This document shows positions 1-8,230 of a DNA stretch of 64,000 nucleotides, piece by piece. Position 1 is the first letter of the stretch. The number at the start of each line of letters is the position of its first letter. Source of the stretch: Thermincola ferriacetica (lineage in GTDB: Bacteria; Bacillota; Thermincolia; Thermincolales; Thermincolaceae); contig NZ_LGTE01000014.1 of assembly GCF_001263415.1 (NCBI RefSeq), forward strand, positions 24,379 to 88,378, read 5' to 3'. Under the pieces are notes generated by a model, which had not been told where the DNA came from, searched no databases, and saw nothing but the letters and a program-made list of their open reading frames with translations. Both the position numbers and the translations under genes were made by a program.

Positions 1-1513
1 GAAAAGCCCTAATGGTGCTGTAACCCACCTGGCCGCTTCCGTTAATGGCATAAACCCGGACAAAATAGTTTGTATACGCCGTTAGAGAACCTTGATAATA
101 TGTATATTGTGTCTTGCCCGCTTCATCGGCGATGGTCGCCACCGGCGCTCCCCAATCATTTGAGGTGGAAACATAAACTTTGTAACTTACAGCTTCAGGA
201 ACGTCCTTCCAGTACACAGAAAGGTTAACCGTAGGTGTTGAACCTGTCTTAACCGCAGTTATTTTTGGCCTCAGGTCATTTAAAGTGGTAAAGGAATACT
301 CCCCCGAAATACCCAGATTACCGCTCAGATCCCGTGACTTAACACGAAAGTAATAGGTGGTCAGGTTTTCCAACCTCTTCAGGTAAACAGCATGGGCAGT
401 AGTTCTGGCATCGTACGAAATTGACCATTTGTAAACACCCGGTTCGGTGCCGTAATCCACAATGGAGTTGCCGGGCTCACTTGTATTCCAGTAGATCGTA
501 ACCGTATCGGCAGCAATATCCCCGGAAGAAACATTGTACACACTGGGAGCCACCGTATCAAGTTCGGCAGCGGTAGTAAATACCCGGTCCTCGCTTACCG
601 CGGTATTGCCTGCCGCATCGGTAACAGTAATCTTATAATGATACTGGGTATTTAAAGAGAGGCCTGTCAAATCAACTTCATGTTTAAAGTCCCTGGCCGT
701 TTGCGTCCTGTAAAACCCGTAAGCTTCCGTCGGGCCGTAATCAATCCGGTAGGAGGTGGATTCATTGGTGGAAAAACTGATGGTTGCAGCAGTTCCGGCA
801 ATTTCTTTTTCAGTCACAGATAAAATAACAGGCGGGGTAACATCCCAGACAAAAATATCATCAAAGTACACCTGTCTGTTAAATTCACCCAGCGCAATCT
901 TGCCGTAGTTCAAGGAAGTATCGGCTGTGAATCCGATTAACTGGTTGTTGCAATATATTTCAATATTTGAACCCTTAAACTTGACCTTTATAACTGCCGG
1001 GTAAGGATTATTGGGAACAGTAGCGGCGTCCTCGCCTATATAAGGTACCTTCGGGTTCGTTGCCCGCTCCATAGTCAGCAGGTTATATCTTACTCCGTTT
1101 TTCTTGCTGTATAAGACAAACCTGGCAGAATTGGCACCGGCAGCCCCTGTCTCATCACAACTGTATTCCAGGCCGTAGTGGTTGTTTTCGTCCTGCCACC
1201 TGCCGGCAATATAGAATTTGCCTGTCCGGTCATTGGAATATACTTTGGCTTCCACCGCATAGTCCGTCCAACTGAGTGACCCGGCGGCAGCCCAGTTGGT
1301 TTCCGTATCAGGTTTGGTTAATTCCGTATATTGGCCGTTGACAACTGCCCAGTTACCCTTTACAGAAGTCCAGTCATAGGCGCCCATATTAAATTCGTCG
1401 CTGAAGTAGGTACCCTGCTGTGACCGGGCCGGAGAGGCAAAATAGGCTACATTGGCCGCTACAGTTGCAACGGCAATTAAAATTAACAATTTTTTGTATC
1501 TAAACTTCTGCAT
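1..1513 (-). CDS. Exported LamG-like / fibronectin type III protein (C-terminus beyond window)
   Basis: The frame is open from the ATG at 1513 to the left edge, about 504 codons with no stop, so the C-terminus is missing. An AAAGGGGAG ribosome site precedes the start. Residues 1-32 form a signal peptide (basic start, then a hydrophobic run). Residues about 35-215 read as a concanavalin/LamG-like fold (FSDEFN start, NNHYGLEY, YFDDIFVWD end). About three FN3-like modules follow, each with the YHYKI/YYFRVKSRD/YFVRVYA type of strand. It is the last seen gene of the NHL/cytochrome operon and probably acts outside the membrane, binding carbohydrate or protein. No catalytic motif is visible; the function is unknown. 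Confidence 0.8.
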   Translation of the reverse strand, partial: MQKFRYKKLLILIAVATVAANVAYFASPARSQQGTYFSDEFNMGAYDWTSVKGNWAVVNGQYTELTKPDTETNWAAAGSLSWTDYAVEAKVYSNDRTGKFYIAGRWQDENNHYGLEYSCDETGAAGANSARFVLYSKKNGVRYNLLTMERATNPKVPYIGEDAATVPNNPYPAVIKVKFKGSNIEIYCNNQLIGFTADTSLNYGKIALGEFNRQVYFDDIFVWDVTPPVILSVTEKEIAGTAATISFSTNESTSYRIDYGPTEAYGFYRTQTARDFKHEVDLTGLSLNTQYHYKITVTDAAGNTAVSEDRVFTTAAELDTVAPSVYNVSSGDIAADTVTIYWNTSEPGNSIVDYGTEPGVYKWSISYDARTTAHAVYLKRLENLTTYYFRVKSRDLSGNLGISGEYSFTTLNDLRPKITAVKTGSTPTVNLSVYWKDVPEAVSYKVYVSTSNDWGAPVATIADEAGKTQYTYYQGSLTAYTNYFVRVYAINGSGQVGYSTIRAF

Positions 1514-1577
1514 GCCTCTCTCCCCTTTCATCACAGCCAACTGAAGTCTCAAAGTATTCTCTGTGCGCAATAAACAT

Positions 1578-2576
1578 CTATCTGCCAAAGACTTGAATCC
1601 TGTTGTTTTCCCGGTCAGCCACGTAAATCCTGCCTCTGTTGTCCACAGCAACAGCCGTTGGAAAATTAAACTGGCCTATATCCAGCCCCCGCTGGCCTAT
1701 TGTTTCAATTTCATTGCCTCTTTTGTCCAGGACATGGATTTTGTGGGCCAGGGTATCGGCGACATAAAGGCTGCCCGTGCTTTCCTCAAAAGCAATCCCT
1801 TTCGGGTTGGCCGCACCTTTACCGCTTATCCTGTCGGGCAGATACCGGCCGTTAAGGTCAAAAGTATCTATCCGCCCATTATTTGAATTAGCGAGATAAA
1901 TTTCACCTGCATCTTCATTTACAGCTATCCCGTTCACATATGACAATTCACCGGGATTACTGCCGGCGCGCCCAAAGTACCGGACAAACCGTCCGCTGTC
2001 ATCGAACACCACAATCCGGTGTTGACTGACATCCGAAACATAAACATTCCCACTCCGGTCAACAGCCACAGTAACCGGAAAAATGTTGCCGCCAAGTTCT
2101 CTCAGGTCTTTTCCCCTGGGTAAAACACTCAATTGTTTGCCGTCAAAATTTAATACCTGGACACGGCGGTTGTAGAAATCAGCAACATAAATTTTCCGGC
2201 CGTATACCGCAATTCCTGTCGGGTAGTTAAATTCCCCTGGGCCTGCGCCCTGTTTGCCGAGAACGGTTTTAAAAGCTCCGTTGGCATCAAAAACTGCCAC
2301 CCGGTGGTTAGCGCTGTCGGCCACAAAAACATCGCCCCATTCACTGACAGCCACTCCCAATGGCCTGCTCATAACGCCGGGTTCATAAATACTGAACAGG
2401 TATTTATGCTTATCCGGTGGAGCAAAGGTTACAGTAAAAGGGTTGCGCTTGGTTCGGAAGTAGTACCAGCCAAAGAAAATAAGCGCAGCAATGATCAGAA
2501 CCAAAATGGCTATTATTAAATCTTTTTTATTTACCTTTTTCTCTCTGATTTTGTTCAGTAAAGTATTCAGCCGCAT
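1578..2576 (-). CDS. Membrane-anchored NHL-repeat beta-propeller protein
   Basis: This 332-residue protein has a basic N-terminus and one membrane segment at about residues 20-40, so the rest probably faces outward. From about residue 60 there are six NHL repeats, recognisable by the recurring GVAVSEWGDVFVADSANHR, GIAVYGRKIYVADFYNRRV and AVAVDNRGRIYVADRENNRI pattern. NHL propellers are protein- or ligand-binding scaffolds, with no catalysis implied here. The start is set by GGAGGT seven bases upstream. It lies 15 bp after the cytochrome gene and has a paralogue on the cytochrome's other side, which suggests the three products work as one surface assembly. Confidence 0.88.
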   Translation of the reverse strand: MRLNTLLNKIREKKVNKKDLIIAILVLIIAALIFFGWYYFRTKRNPFTVTFAPPDKHKYLFSIYEPGVMSRPLGVAVSEWGDVFVADSANHRVAVFDANGAFKTVLGKQGAGPGEFNYPTGIAVYGRKIYVADFYNRRVQVLNFDGKQLSVLPRGKDLRELGGNIFPVTVAVDRSGNVYVSDVSQHRIVVFDDSGRFVRYFGRAGSNPGELSYVNGIAVNEDAGEIYLANSNNGRIDTFDLNGRYLPDRISGKGAANPKGIAFEESTGSLYVADTLAHKIHVLDKRGNEIETIGQRGLDIGQFNFPTAVAVDNRGRIYVADRENNRIQVFGR

Positions 2577-2591
2577 TACAGTACCTCCGGT

Positions 2592-3806
2592 TTACTTTTT
2601 GTGGCATTCTTCGCAGACAGCCTGCCTGTCAAGACGAATCAAGGCTGTGGAACCGGTTCTCTGGCTTATTCCCTTCCTGGCAGTACCGTGGGAATGATGA
2701 CAGGTAATGCAAACTATAGTGTTGACGCCTGTCCCAACTTCCAGGGGCAAAGACGTTGTGAGGTACTCGCCTTTATAGTAGAGGGGAGTGTTTACTGCAT
2801 GGATAAACTTGTTCATAGAAGCGGCAGTAAGTGGAAAACCGGGCTGCTGGGTGGAGGTGGCGGCCACGCTTCCGCTTCCCGAAGGCTGGTTGTAATCACT
2901 GTGGCAGGCCGAACAAAAATAGATACTGCCCGTATCATAGGTAATATTTTCACCGTACCCGCTCGATTTGGCGGGATCGGTTTCCGCAAAAGCCCGAAAA
3001 TTAACATTTACAGACAGCGTATCCGTTACCCGGATAACTGTTCGCAAGTTCCTGAAGTTCCCGCCTTTCCCATGGGGGTCGTGGCAGCTTTCACAGCTCA
3101 GACCTGTCAGCCGGTCACTCACGCCACCGGGAGCCACATTAAAAGAAACACCAAGGTTATGAATGGAAGTAGGACTGTTATTAATGGCTACATTGCTCTC
3201 AGACGTATATCCTGCATAAACAGCAGAATATACCGATTCTCCCACGGGCAAATTCTCCTCTGTACGCAACGCTCCGAATGGCCCGCCGGAAGTCTCAGCC
3301 CAGTCCCCGTTAGGAAGTTTGACCCTGCCGTTCATAACGTCATATTTGCTTTGAGTTCCGTCATGGCAGGTGGTACAAAGAGCCACAGCATTGGGCGCTT
3401 TCATCAGATAAACTCCGGATGCGGCATGGGTGACATGACAGGCAGCACAGTAACTGCTATCGGTTTTATACGAACCATGCGGGTTGTTGTCAGGGGGAAA
3501 AGCTACCCCCACCGCAGTACTCCCTGTGCTGTCCTGTATTTTAAAGTAATAATTTACGTAGTTCCTGCATCCGGTATATGTAAAAGAAGACACAGTCACA
3601 CCAGTTGCCTTCTGGCTCCAATCCTGGCCGTCAAGACTGCAGTATATGGTAAAGGGAGGAGTACCCTGGAAATAGACGGTGCTGACACTCGTTGTAGGAG
3701 ATTCATAAGTGATCTTAACCCCGTCAATAGTAACTGCTGCCAGGGCGGGGGAAATAACAGTAAAGAGAAAAAAACAAGCCAATATAAGCGATTTTCTCAT
3801 TAACAT
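2592..3806 (-). CDS. Six-heme c-type cytochrome, exported
   Basis: The protein has a signal peptide (MLMRKSLILACFFLF, cleavage after ALA) and six CXXCH heme sites: CAACH (about residue 119), CTTCH (143), CESCH (237), CSACH (297), CITCH (365) and CEECH at the very C-terminus. The doubled spacing and the HDPHGK and HHSHG contexts match the doubled-CXXCH family of multiheme cytochromes. The ATG at 3806 is preferred because AAGGGGGAG lies nine bases upstream; the longer GTG frame from 3836 has no ribosome site. Its role is probably electron transfer at the cell surface or in the wall, but donor and acceptor cannot be read from sequence. It is sandwiched between two NHL genes. Confidence 0.9.
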   Translation of the reverse strand: MLMRKSLILACFFLFTVISPALAAVTIDGVKITYESPTTSVSTVYFQGTPPFTIYCSLDGQDWSQKATGVTVSSFTYTGCRNYVNYYFKIQDSTGSTAVGVAFPPDNNPHGSYKTDSSYCAACHVTHAASGVYLMKAPNAVALCTTCHDGTQSKYDVMNGRVKLPNGDWAETSGGPFGALRTEENLPVGESVYSAVYAGYTSESNVAINNSPTSIHNLGVSFNVAPGGVSDRLTGLSCESCHDPHGKGGNFRNLRTVIRVTDTLSVNVNFRAFAETDPAKSSGYGENITYDTGSIYFCSACHSDYNQPSGSGSVAATSTQQPGFPLTAASMNKFIHAVNTPLYYKGEYLTTSLPLEVGTGVNTIVCITCHHSHGTARKGISQRTGSTALIRLDRQAVCEECHKK

Positions 3807-3873
3807 TCCTGGCATCTCCCCCTTTGGTGATTTCACCGGTAAAATTTAAACTTAAAGAATCCTGGTCAATTAA

Positions 3874-4818
3874 CTATCTGAACTCATATATAATTACCCG
3901 GTTGTTTCCCCTGTCGGCAACGTACAGCCTTCCTCGCTGGTCCATGGCCAGCCCTTCAGGAAAATTGAAATTGTGTTTCTTTTCACCAAGGCTGCCAAAC
4001 TCACCCTTGTATTCACCGTCCGTTCCGAAAACTACTACCCGTGACCGCACTGAATCACTGACGAATACAAGCTTGCGGGATCTGTCGAATGCAATTCCGC
4101 CCGGCGTTGACAGATATTTCTGTCCCCATGACTTTGTAATCTCTCCGTTTTGCAAAACCACAACCTGTTTATTTTCAATATCTGTACCGTAGATCTTCCC
4201 TGTATCCGGGTCCCAGCACAAATCTCCGTTAATGTTGAAGCCATCCTTTTTTGCGCCGCCCGGCAGCTTTTTCAGTTTTCTATCCTCTGATGAAAATGTA
4301 TATAAATTCCGGTCATGTTCGTTCACAACGAACACCCGGCCCTTTTCCCCCACTATAATCCCATTAGGGATAAATTCCGCTGGTCTGTCAGCAGAAACGG
4401 TATATTTGTATTCACCGGAACTTTTAAACACTATTACTTCTTTCCTGTCATGGTCGGATACGTATAGATCTCCGTTCGGCCCCACCGCCATTGCCACCGG
4501 ATTTTTAAGTTCCGCCAAACCCGTTCCAGGCCCGCTGAAACTATATAAATATCTCCCATTTTCAGCAAAAACCATAATTTTTCTGTTTCCGGCATTTGCT
4601 ACAAAAACCTCGCCTTTAAGGCCTACTGCCACGGCAGAAGGGTGGTTTAAGGTGTTTGAACCATAACCAAATATAACATTATAAACCCGCAAACCCGAAT
4701 AGGCCCATTGCTGGGTATTGCGCTGCCCCAAAACGGTTATTGCCAATACCAGGAAAACAATAAGCAGCAATGACACAGCAATCTTGTTTGGCGATATCAG
4801 GCGTTTCATCTCCAGCAT
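3874..4818 (-). CDS. Membrane-anchored NHL-repeat protein, second copy
   Basis: About 314 residues: one N-terminal membrane segment (SLLLIVFLVLAITVLG) followed by five to six NHL repeats (AVAVGLKGEVFVANAGNRKI, AMAVGPNGDLYVSDHDRKEV, GLAMDQRGRLYVADRGNNRV). It is a diverged paralogue of the propeller gene downstream of the cytochrome. The ATG at 4818 sits nine bases after GGAGGT; a TTG at 4824 would leave only three. It is probably an external scaffold for the adjacent multiheme cytochrome. That partnership is inferred from gene order only. Confidence 0.87.
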   Translation of the reverse strand: MLEMKRLISPNKIAVSLLLIVFLVLAITVLGQRNTQQWAYSGLRVYNVIFGYGSNTLNHPSAVAVGLKGEVFVANAGNRKIMVFAENGRYLYSFSGPGTGLAELKNPVAMAVGPNGDLYVSDHDRKEVIVFKSSGEYKYTVSADRPAEFIPNGIIVGEKGRVFVVNEHDRNLYTFSSEDRKLKKLPGGAKKDGFNINGDLCWDPDTGKIYGTDIENKQVVVLQNGEITKSWGQKYLSTPGGIAFDRSRKLVFVSDSVRSRVVVFGTDGEYKGEFGSLGEKKHNFNFPEGLAMDQRGRLYVADRGNNRVIIYEFR

Positions 4819-4858
4819 CGGCAATTTACCTCCAAAGCTGTATCAGTCTTCATCCATT

Positions 4859-5512
4859 TCACTTCTTTTTTACCTGAGCCTGCAGCTTATAATAGGCCTC
4901 TTTGGCTTCCGAATGGCCCGGAACCAGTTCCAAGGCCCTCTCATATGCAGCCAGTGCCTCTTCATTATATCCTTTTGCTTGATAAGCTTGTCCTAACAGA
5001 TAAGATGCATCCGCCGAAGCAGGGTCCAGTTCTGTAGCCTTAACAAGCTGCTTGATAGCATCATCATACCTGTTTTGCTCAAAATACATCTTCCCCATGT
5101 AAAAGGGAGCCAATTTATGATCAGGGCTAATTTGTAAAACCTTGTTGAATTCCTCTTCCGCTTTTTCCAGCAGACCTATTTCTTTATAGCTTAAAGCAAG
5201 GTTAAAGTGAGCCGCCGGATTACTGCTATTAATCCGGACAGCTTCTTCAAGGTTCTTTATGGCCTGTTGATAATCTCCTTTTCTGTAATAACGCCAACCA
5301 AGTTCAACTAAAGCATTGTCGTTGTCTTTTTGCCTGGCTACAATACCTTTATAATATTCTATTTCTTTGTCCAGGGGATTGATGGTCTCATATTGGTCCC
5401 AAAAAAACATCTCTCCAATCCCAATACCCAAGGCAAATATAACAATGGCAATAACAGCAAATATAGCCAAAGCTTTGGTAAATGGAATTTCGTTACTATA
5501 GCGCCCATCCAT
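4859..5512 (-). CDS. Membrane-anchored TPR protein
   Basis: About 217 residues. A membrane segment at about 12-35 (ALAIFAVIAIVIFALGIGIG) is followed by four to five tetratricopeptide repeats, for example NALVELGWRYYRKGDYQQAI, AAHFNLALSYKEIGLLEKAE and ASYLLGQAYQAKGYNEEALAAYERAL. TPR superhelices bind other proteins, and in cytochrome operons such proteins often assist assembly, which is the likely role here. GGAGGG lies six bases before the ATG at 5512; the upstream ATG at 5518 touches the ribosome site and is less likely. Confidence 0.85.
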   Translation of the reverse strand: MDGRYSNEIPFTKALAIFAVIAIVIFALGIGIGEMFFWDQYETINPLDKEIEYYKGIVARQKDNDNALVELGWRYYRKGDYQQAIKNLEEAVRINSSNPAAHFNLALSYKEIGLLEKAEEEFNKVLQISPDHKLAPFYMGKMYFEQNRYDDAIKQLVKATELDPASADASYLLGQAYQAKGYNEEALAAYERALELVPGHSEAKEAYYKLQAQVKKK

Positions 5513-5530
5513 TACCATCCCTCCAAAAAA

Positions 5531-6109
5531 TTAAAGTCCTCCGACCCTAACCACATCCACCAATCGCATTAATTGTTCATGGGATACTTTCCAGGCTAAC
5601 CATTTATCATCTCTTCCCGGTTCCTTTGTCAGCACCTGCCCCATGTATTTGCCGCCAAGTACAATCATAATACGGTCTGTTTCAATGACCCTGTTTTTAA
5701 ATTTGTCAGCTATTTCTCCATCTTTAGCCGGAATCTTTGTACTTATTTTTTGCGGATTGATAAGCCATACACTCAGTGCCACACTGTTACTCTGAATTTC
5801 ATAAACAGCCTTTTCCACTTCCCGAACCCCTTCTAAAGGTGAAACCAAAGGTTCACTTACCGAAGTGACAACATCTTCGGCTAATTGCAATACCTTTCTG
5901 AAATTAGGATTTTTCCTGCCAATTATAATGTCCCCGCCCGGAAGATGCAGGTAAAACTGCACCACCTGAAGAGAGATAAATTCCTGGTTTCGGGTTTCCC
6001 TTTTTGTTTCGTTATCCGACTGGTGCAGCAACCAGTATAAACCTCCACAAATGGCAAAGAATAAAAAACCGCCGATAACCCATTTAACATAGTTTTTACC
6101 AGTACGCAT
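5531..6109 (-). CDS. Single-pass membrane protein of unknown function
   Basis: The 192-residue product has one membrane segment (WVIGGFLFFAICGGLYWLL, residues 10-28) and a soluble part without cysteines or a motif I recognise. It is the first gene of the cytochrome/NHL operon, with 18 bp to the TPR gene, so it is likely expressed with it. A GGAAGGG ribosome site lies nine bases before the ATG. Function unknown. Confidence 0.7.
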   Translation of the reverse strand: MRTGKNYVKWVIGGFLFFAICGGLYWLLHQSDNETKRETRNQEFISLQVVQFYLHLPGGDIIIGRKNPNFRKVLQLAEDVVTSVSEPLVSPLEGVREVEKAVYEIQSNSVALSVWLINPQKISTKIPAKDGEIADKFKNRVIETDRIMIVLGGKYMGQVLTKEPGRDDKWLAWKVSHEQLMRLVDVVRVGGL

Positions 6110-6455
6110 GAACCAGACCCTTCCTTAGTTTATTAAAGTTCATATTGTTTACATATTATATAAAAACCGGCCTTTCTACTTATTATTTATATCGAAAAAA
6201 CTTAATAAAAAGTTAAGCAAAAGACAAGGCTTTGTTTATGTTTTGTTATATTTTCTACAAGCCCCTATAATTCCCTTCCGATATTAGAAATATTTTTCTG
6301 TATAACCAATTATTTTTACTTTTTTCACCATCATTTCGGCAAAAAAAGCAGGAAATTCTCCTGCTTTTATCATGCTGCTTTCTAAATATTTTAAAGTCCC
6401 GGCTTACATTGCTTTTATTTGGAAAAGCCGATTTAAGTTGGCCCCTTATGCCTTC
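6110..6455. other. Intergenic region, AT-rich
   Basis: No gene seen. It holds the probable promoter of the minus-strand cytochrome operon (a TATAAT-like -10 reads on the minus strand at 6155-6160, without a convincing -35) and the terminator at 6344-6368. The remainder is AT-rich and shows no other signal. Confidence 0.5.
6341..6368 (-). terminator. Rho-independent terminator of the ADP-ribosylglycohydrolase gene
   Basis: A 10-bp perfect stem AAAAGCAGGA/TCCTGCTTTT with a 5-base loop is followed on the minus strand by a run of seven T. It lies about 90 bases past the stop of the gene ending at 6456. Confidence 0.75.
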
Positions 6456-7355
6456 TTAACTTCTTATTCTATGTAGTTCCTGTGCCAACTGCGATAATTC
6501 GTCCCTGCAAACTATGGCTTCCTTCCACCTGTCCGGAATACCTTTGTATCCGTAATACGCTCCTGCCAGGCCCCCTGTTACCGCCCCGCAAGTATCCGCA
6601 TCATCCCCAAAATTGACGGCTTTAACCACAGCTTCCTCAAAATTGCTGGTCCTGAGTAGGCACCACAGACTTGTGCGAAGCGTGCTGACCACATAACCGC
6701 CGCTGTCAATCTCCGATTCCCCGGCATTTTGCAGAAAGCTATGGTAGGTATCTTCCCTGTCCTCACGCTCCAGCATACTCCAAATAGCGCTATTTATCCC
6801 CGAACCGGTGAGAATCTCCCGCAAAATTAAACAATATAATTCACAGGCAAATAAGGCATCAGGATGGGGGTGGGTAAGCATAGACTGCATACGGGCCATG
6901 TCCCTTAATAATTGTTCATCAAGGTACGCCAATGCAACGGGCGCAGTACGCATCAAAGAACCGTTGCCGGCCGCATGCTCGCCTCTGATTTCCATGACCC
7001 GCCCGGCCGTTTCTTCCCAGGTCAAACCTTCGGTGAGAAGGTTTAAAGCAATCTTCGTCGTGGTCCCGATATCTGGCGGATCCGTCTGATACCACTTGAT
7101 AAATTCTTCCCGAATACAAGGTAGTGGGTCAACAGGGTTACTGACAATGCCCCGGGCGACAGCAACAGTCATTTTAGTGTCATCGGTGACTTCACCCGGT
7201 TTAAGCCGCCAGGGCCCACCGCCGGTAAGTTCCGTCAAACGTCCGTATTTCTTCCTGATTTCTTCCCGGCTCATAAATTCCAAAGTCGCTCCCAAAGCAT
7301 CCCCACACGCAACGCCAAAAAGACAACCCTTGATCTTATCCGCCATATTAGTCAT
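6456..7355 (-). CDS. ADP-ribosylglycohydrolase family protein (DraG-like)
   Basis: This 299-residue protein has the family's usual length. DraG-type enzymes remove ADP-ribose from arginine or related acceptors using a binuclear Mg/Mn centre. The metal-binding motifs are present: GDALGATLE near residue 18, EVTDDTKM near 55 (first acidic cluster) and FGDDADTCGAVTGGLAGAYYG near 250 (second cluster). The start is set by AGGAGG nine bases before the ATG. No ADP-ribosyltransferase or nitrogenase gene is nearby, so the substrate is unknown. It is a single-gene unit with its own terminator. Confidence 0.9.
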   Translation of the reverse strand: MTNMADKIKGCLFGVACGDALGATLEFMSREEIRKKYGRLTELTGGGPWRLKPGEVTDDTKMTVAVARGIVSNPVDPLPCIREEFIKWYQTDPPDIGTTTKIALNLLTEGLTWEETAGRVMEIRGEHAAGNGSLMRTAPVALAYLDEQLLRDMARMQSMLTHPHPDALFACELYCLILREILTGSGINSAIWSMLEREDREDTYHSFLQNAGESEIDSGGYVVSTLRTSLWCLLRTSNFEEAVVKAVNFGDDADTCGAVTGGLAGAYYGYKGIPDRWKEAIVCRDELSQLAQELHRIRS

Positions 7356-7565
7356 ACCAATGCTTCCTCCTATTATTTTCCTTTAACCATTATACTTTGT
7401 CGTCCTGCCGGTGACAAACAAAATCCCTTTTTCATTTCATTTTCTTAAATACTTAGCAGTAATTGGCCGGTTGACTTTCAAGTTAAGGCTCCTTTTTTTC
7501 CATAATATATAAGATAAATTTATATCCTATTAAATACTCCGTATATATTATTTTTAGTTTTTTTG

Positions 7566-7594
7566 TTGTCCTATTTAAAGTTTTAGTTTAAAAT
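7566..7594 (+). promoter_or_regulatory. Candidate sigma-A promoter of the NADH dehydrogenase module
   Basis: TTGTCC (7566-7571), a 17-bp spacer, then TAAAAT (7589-7594), about 95 bases before the first start codon. The rest of the 7356-7690 gap is AT-rich with no other recognisable element. Confidence 0.45.
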
Positions 7595-7690
7595 AGAGTT
7601 GTGGAAATGAGCAGAATTTTGCGATAATTTGGGGAAGTTTCGTATTTTAGCAGGTTGCCAGCCATTTTTTAAGGAGGGAGAGGATAACGT

Positions 7691-8230
7691 ATGGGTATTC
7701 AGCTTTCAGAACAGGAATTGACGGAAATTCGCTCGGTCACGGAGAAAGCGCTGCAAAAGAATAATGCTGACCGAGAAAAATTGCTGCCCATTCTCCAGGA
7801 AGTACAGCACAATCTGGGATACGTACCAAAACAGGCAATGCAGCAAATATCTGAAGCACTCGATATTCCCGAAGTAGAAATCTACGGAGTCACCACCTTT
7901 TACAACCAGTTCCGGTTGAACCCGCCCGGTAAGCACCAGATTAAAGTATGTATGGGCACGGCCTGCCATATGACGGGCGGCCATATCATTATGGACTCTT
8001 TTGCCCGCCGTTTAAACATTAAAGAAGGAGAAACCACACCGGACCGCGAATTCAGCCTGGAACGGGTAGCCTGCGTTGGCTGCTGCGCCCTGGCCCCCGT
8101 GGTTGTTATTGATGAAAAAATTGAAGGAAAAGTAAGGCCTACACGTGTCGATGGTATTCTCCTGGGCTTTGAAATGGAAAAGAAATCGCAGGAAAAACAA
8201 AAGCAGGAAGAAACAGGTGAGAGCCAATGA
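7691..8230 (+). CDS. NuoE-like [2Fe-2S] subunit of a NADH-dependent oxidoreductase
   Basis: 179 residues. The N-terminal helical part (ILQEVQHNLGYVP) and the thioredoxin-like [2Fe-2S] domain match NuoE/HndA/HydC. The four cluster ligands are visible in VCMGTACH and ACVGCC. The family passes electrons between the flavin subunit and iron-sulfur carriers in bifurcating hydrogenases, formate dehydrogenases and complex I. The ATG follows AAGGAGGGAGAGG. The stop overlaps the next start by 4 bp (ATGA), so the two are translationally coupled. The C-terminal tail is lysine/glutamate-rich (KKSQEKQKQEETGESQ). Confidence 0.92.
   Translation: MGIQLSEQELTEIRSVTEKALQKNNADREKLLPILQEVQHNLGYVPKQAMQQISEALDIPEVEIYGVTTFYNQFRLNPPGKHQIKVCMGTACHMTGGHIIMDSFARRLNIKEGETTPDREFSLERVACVGCCALAPVVVIDEKIEGKVRPTRVDGILLGFEMEKKSQEKQKQEETGESQ

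Noticed and set aside
2601..3803. A 400-codon open frame on the plus strand
   Set aside because: It is the exact antisense of the six-heme cytochrome gene, which has a signal peptide and six CXXCH motifs; the antisense frame shows no domain or ribosome site.
7471..7506. Promoter TTGACT...CATAAT upstream of the NADH module
   Set aside because: The spacer would be 24 bp, too long; the pair at 7566-7594 is better.
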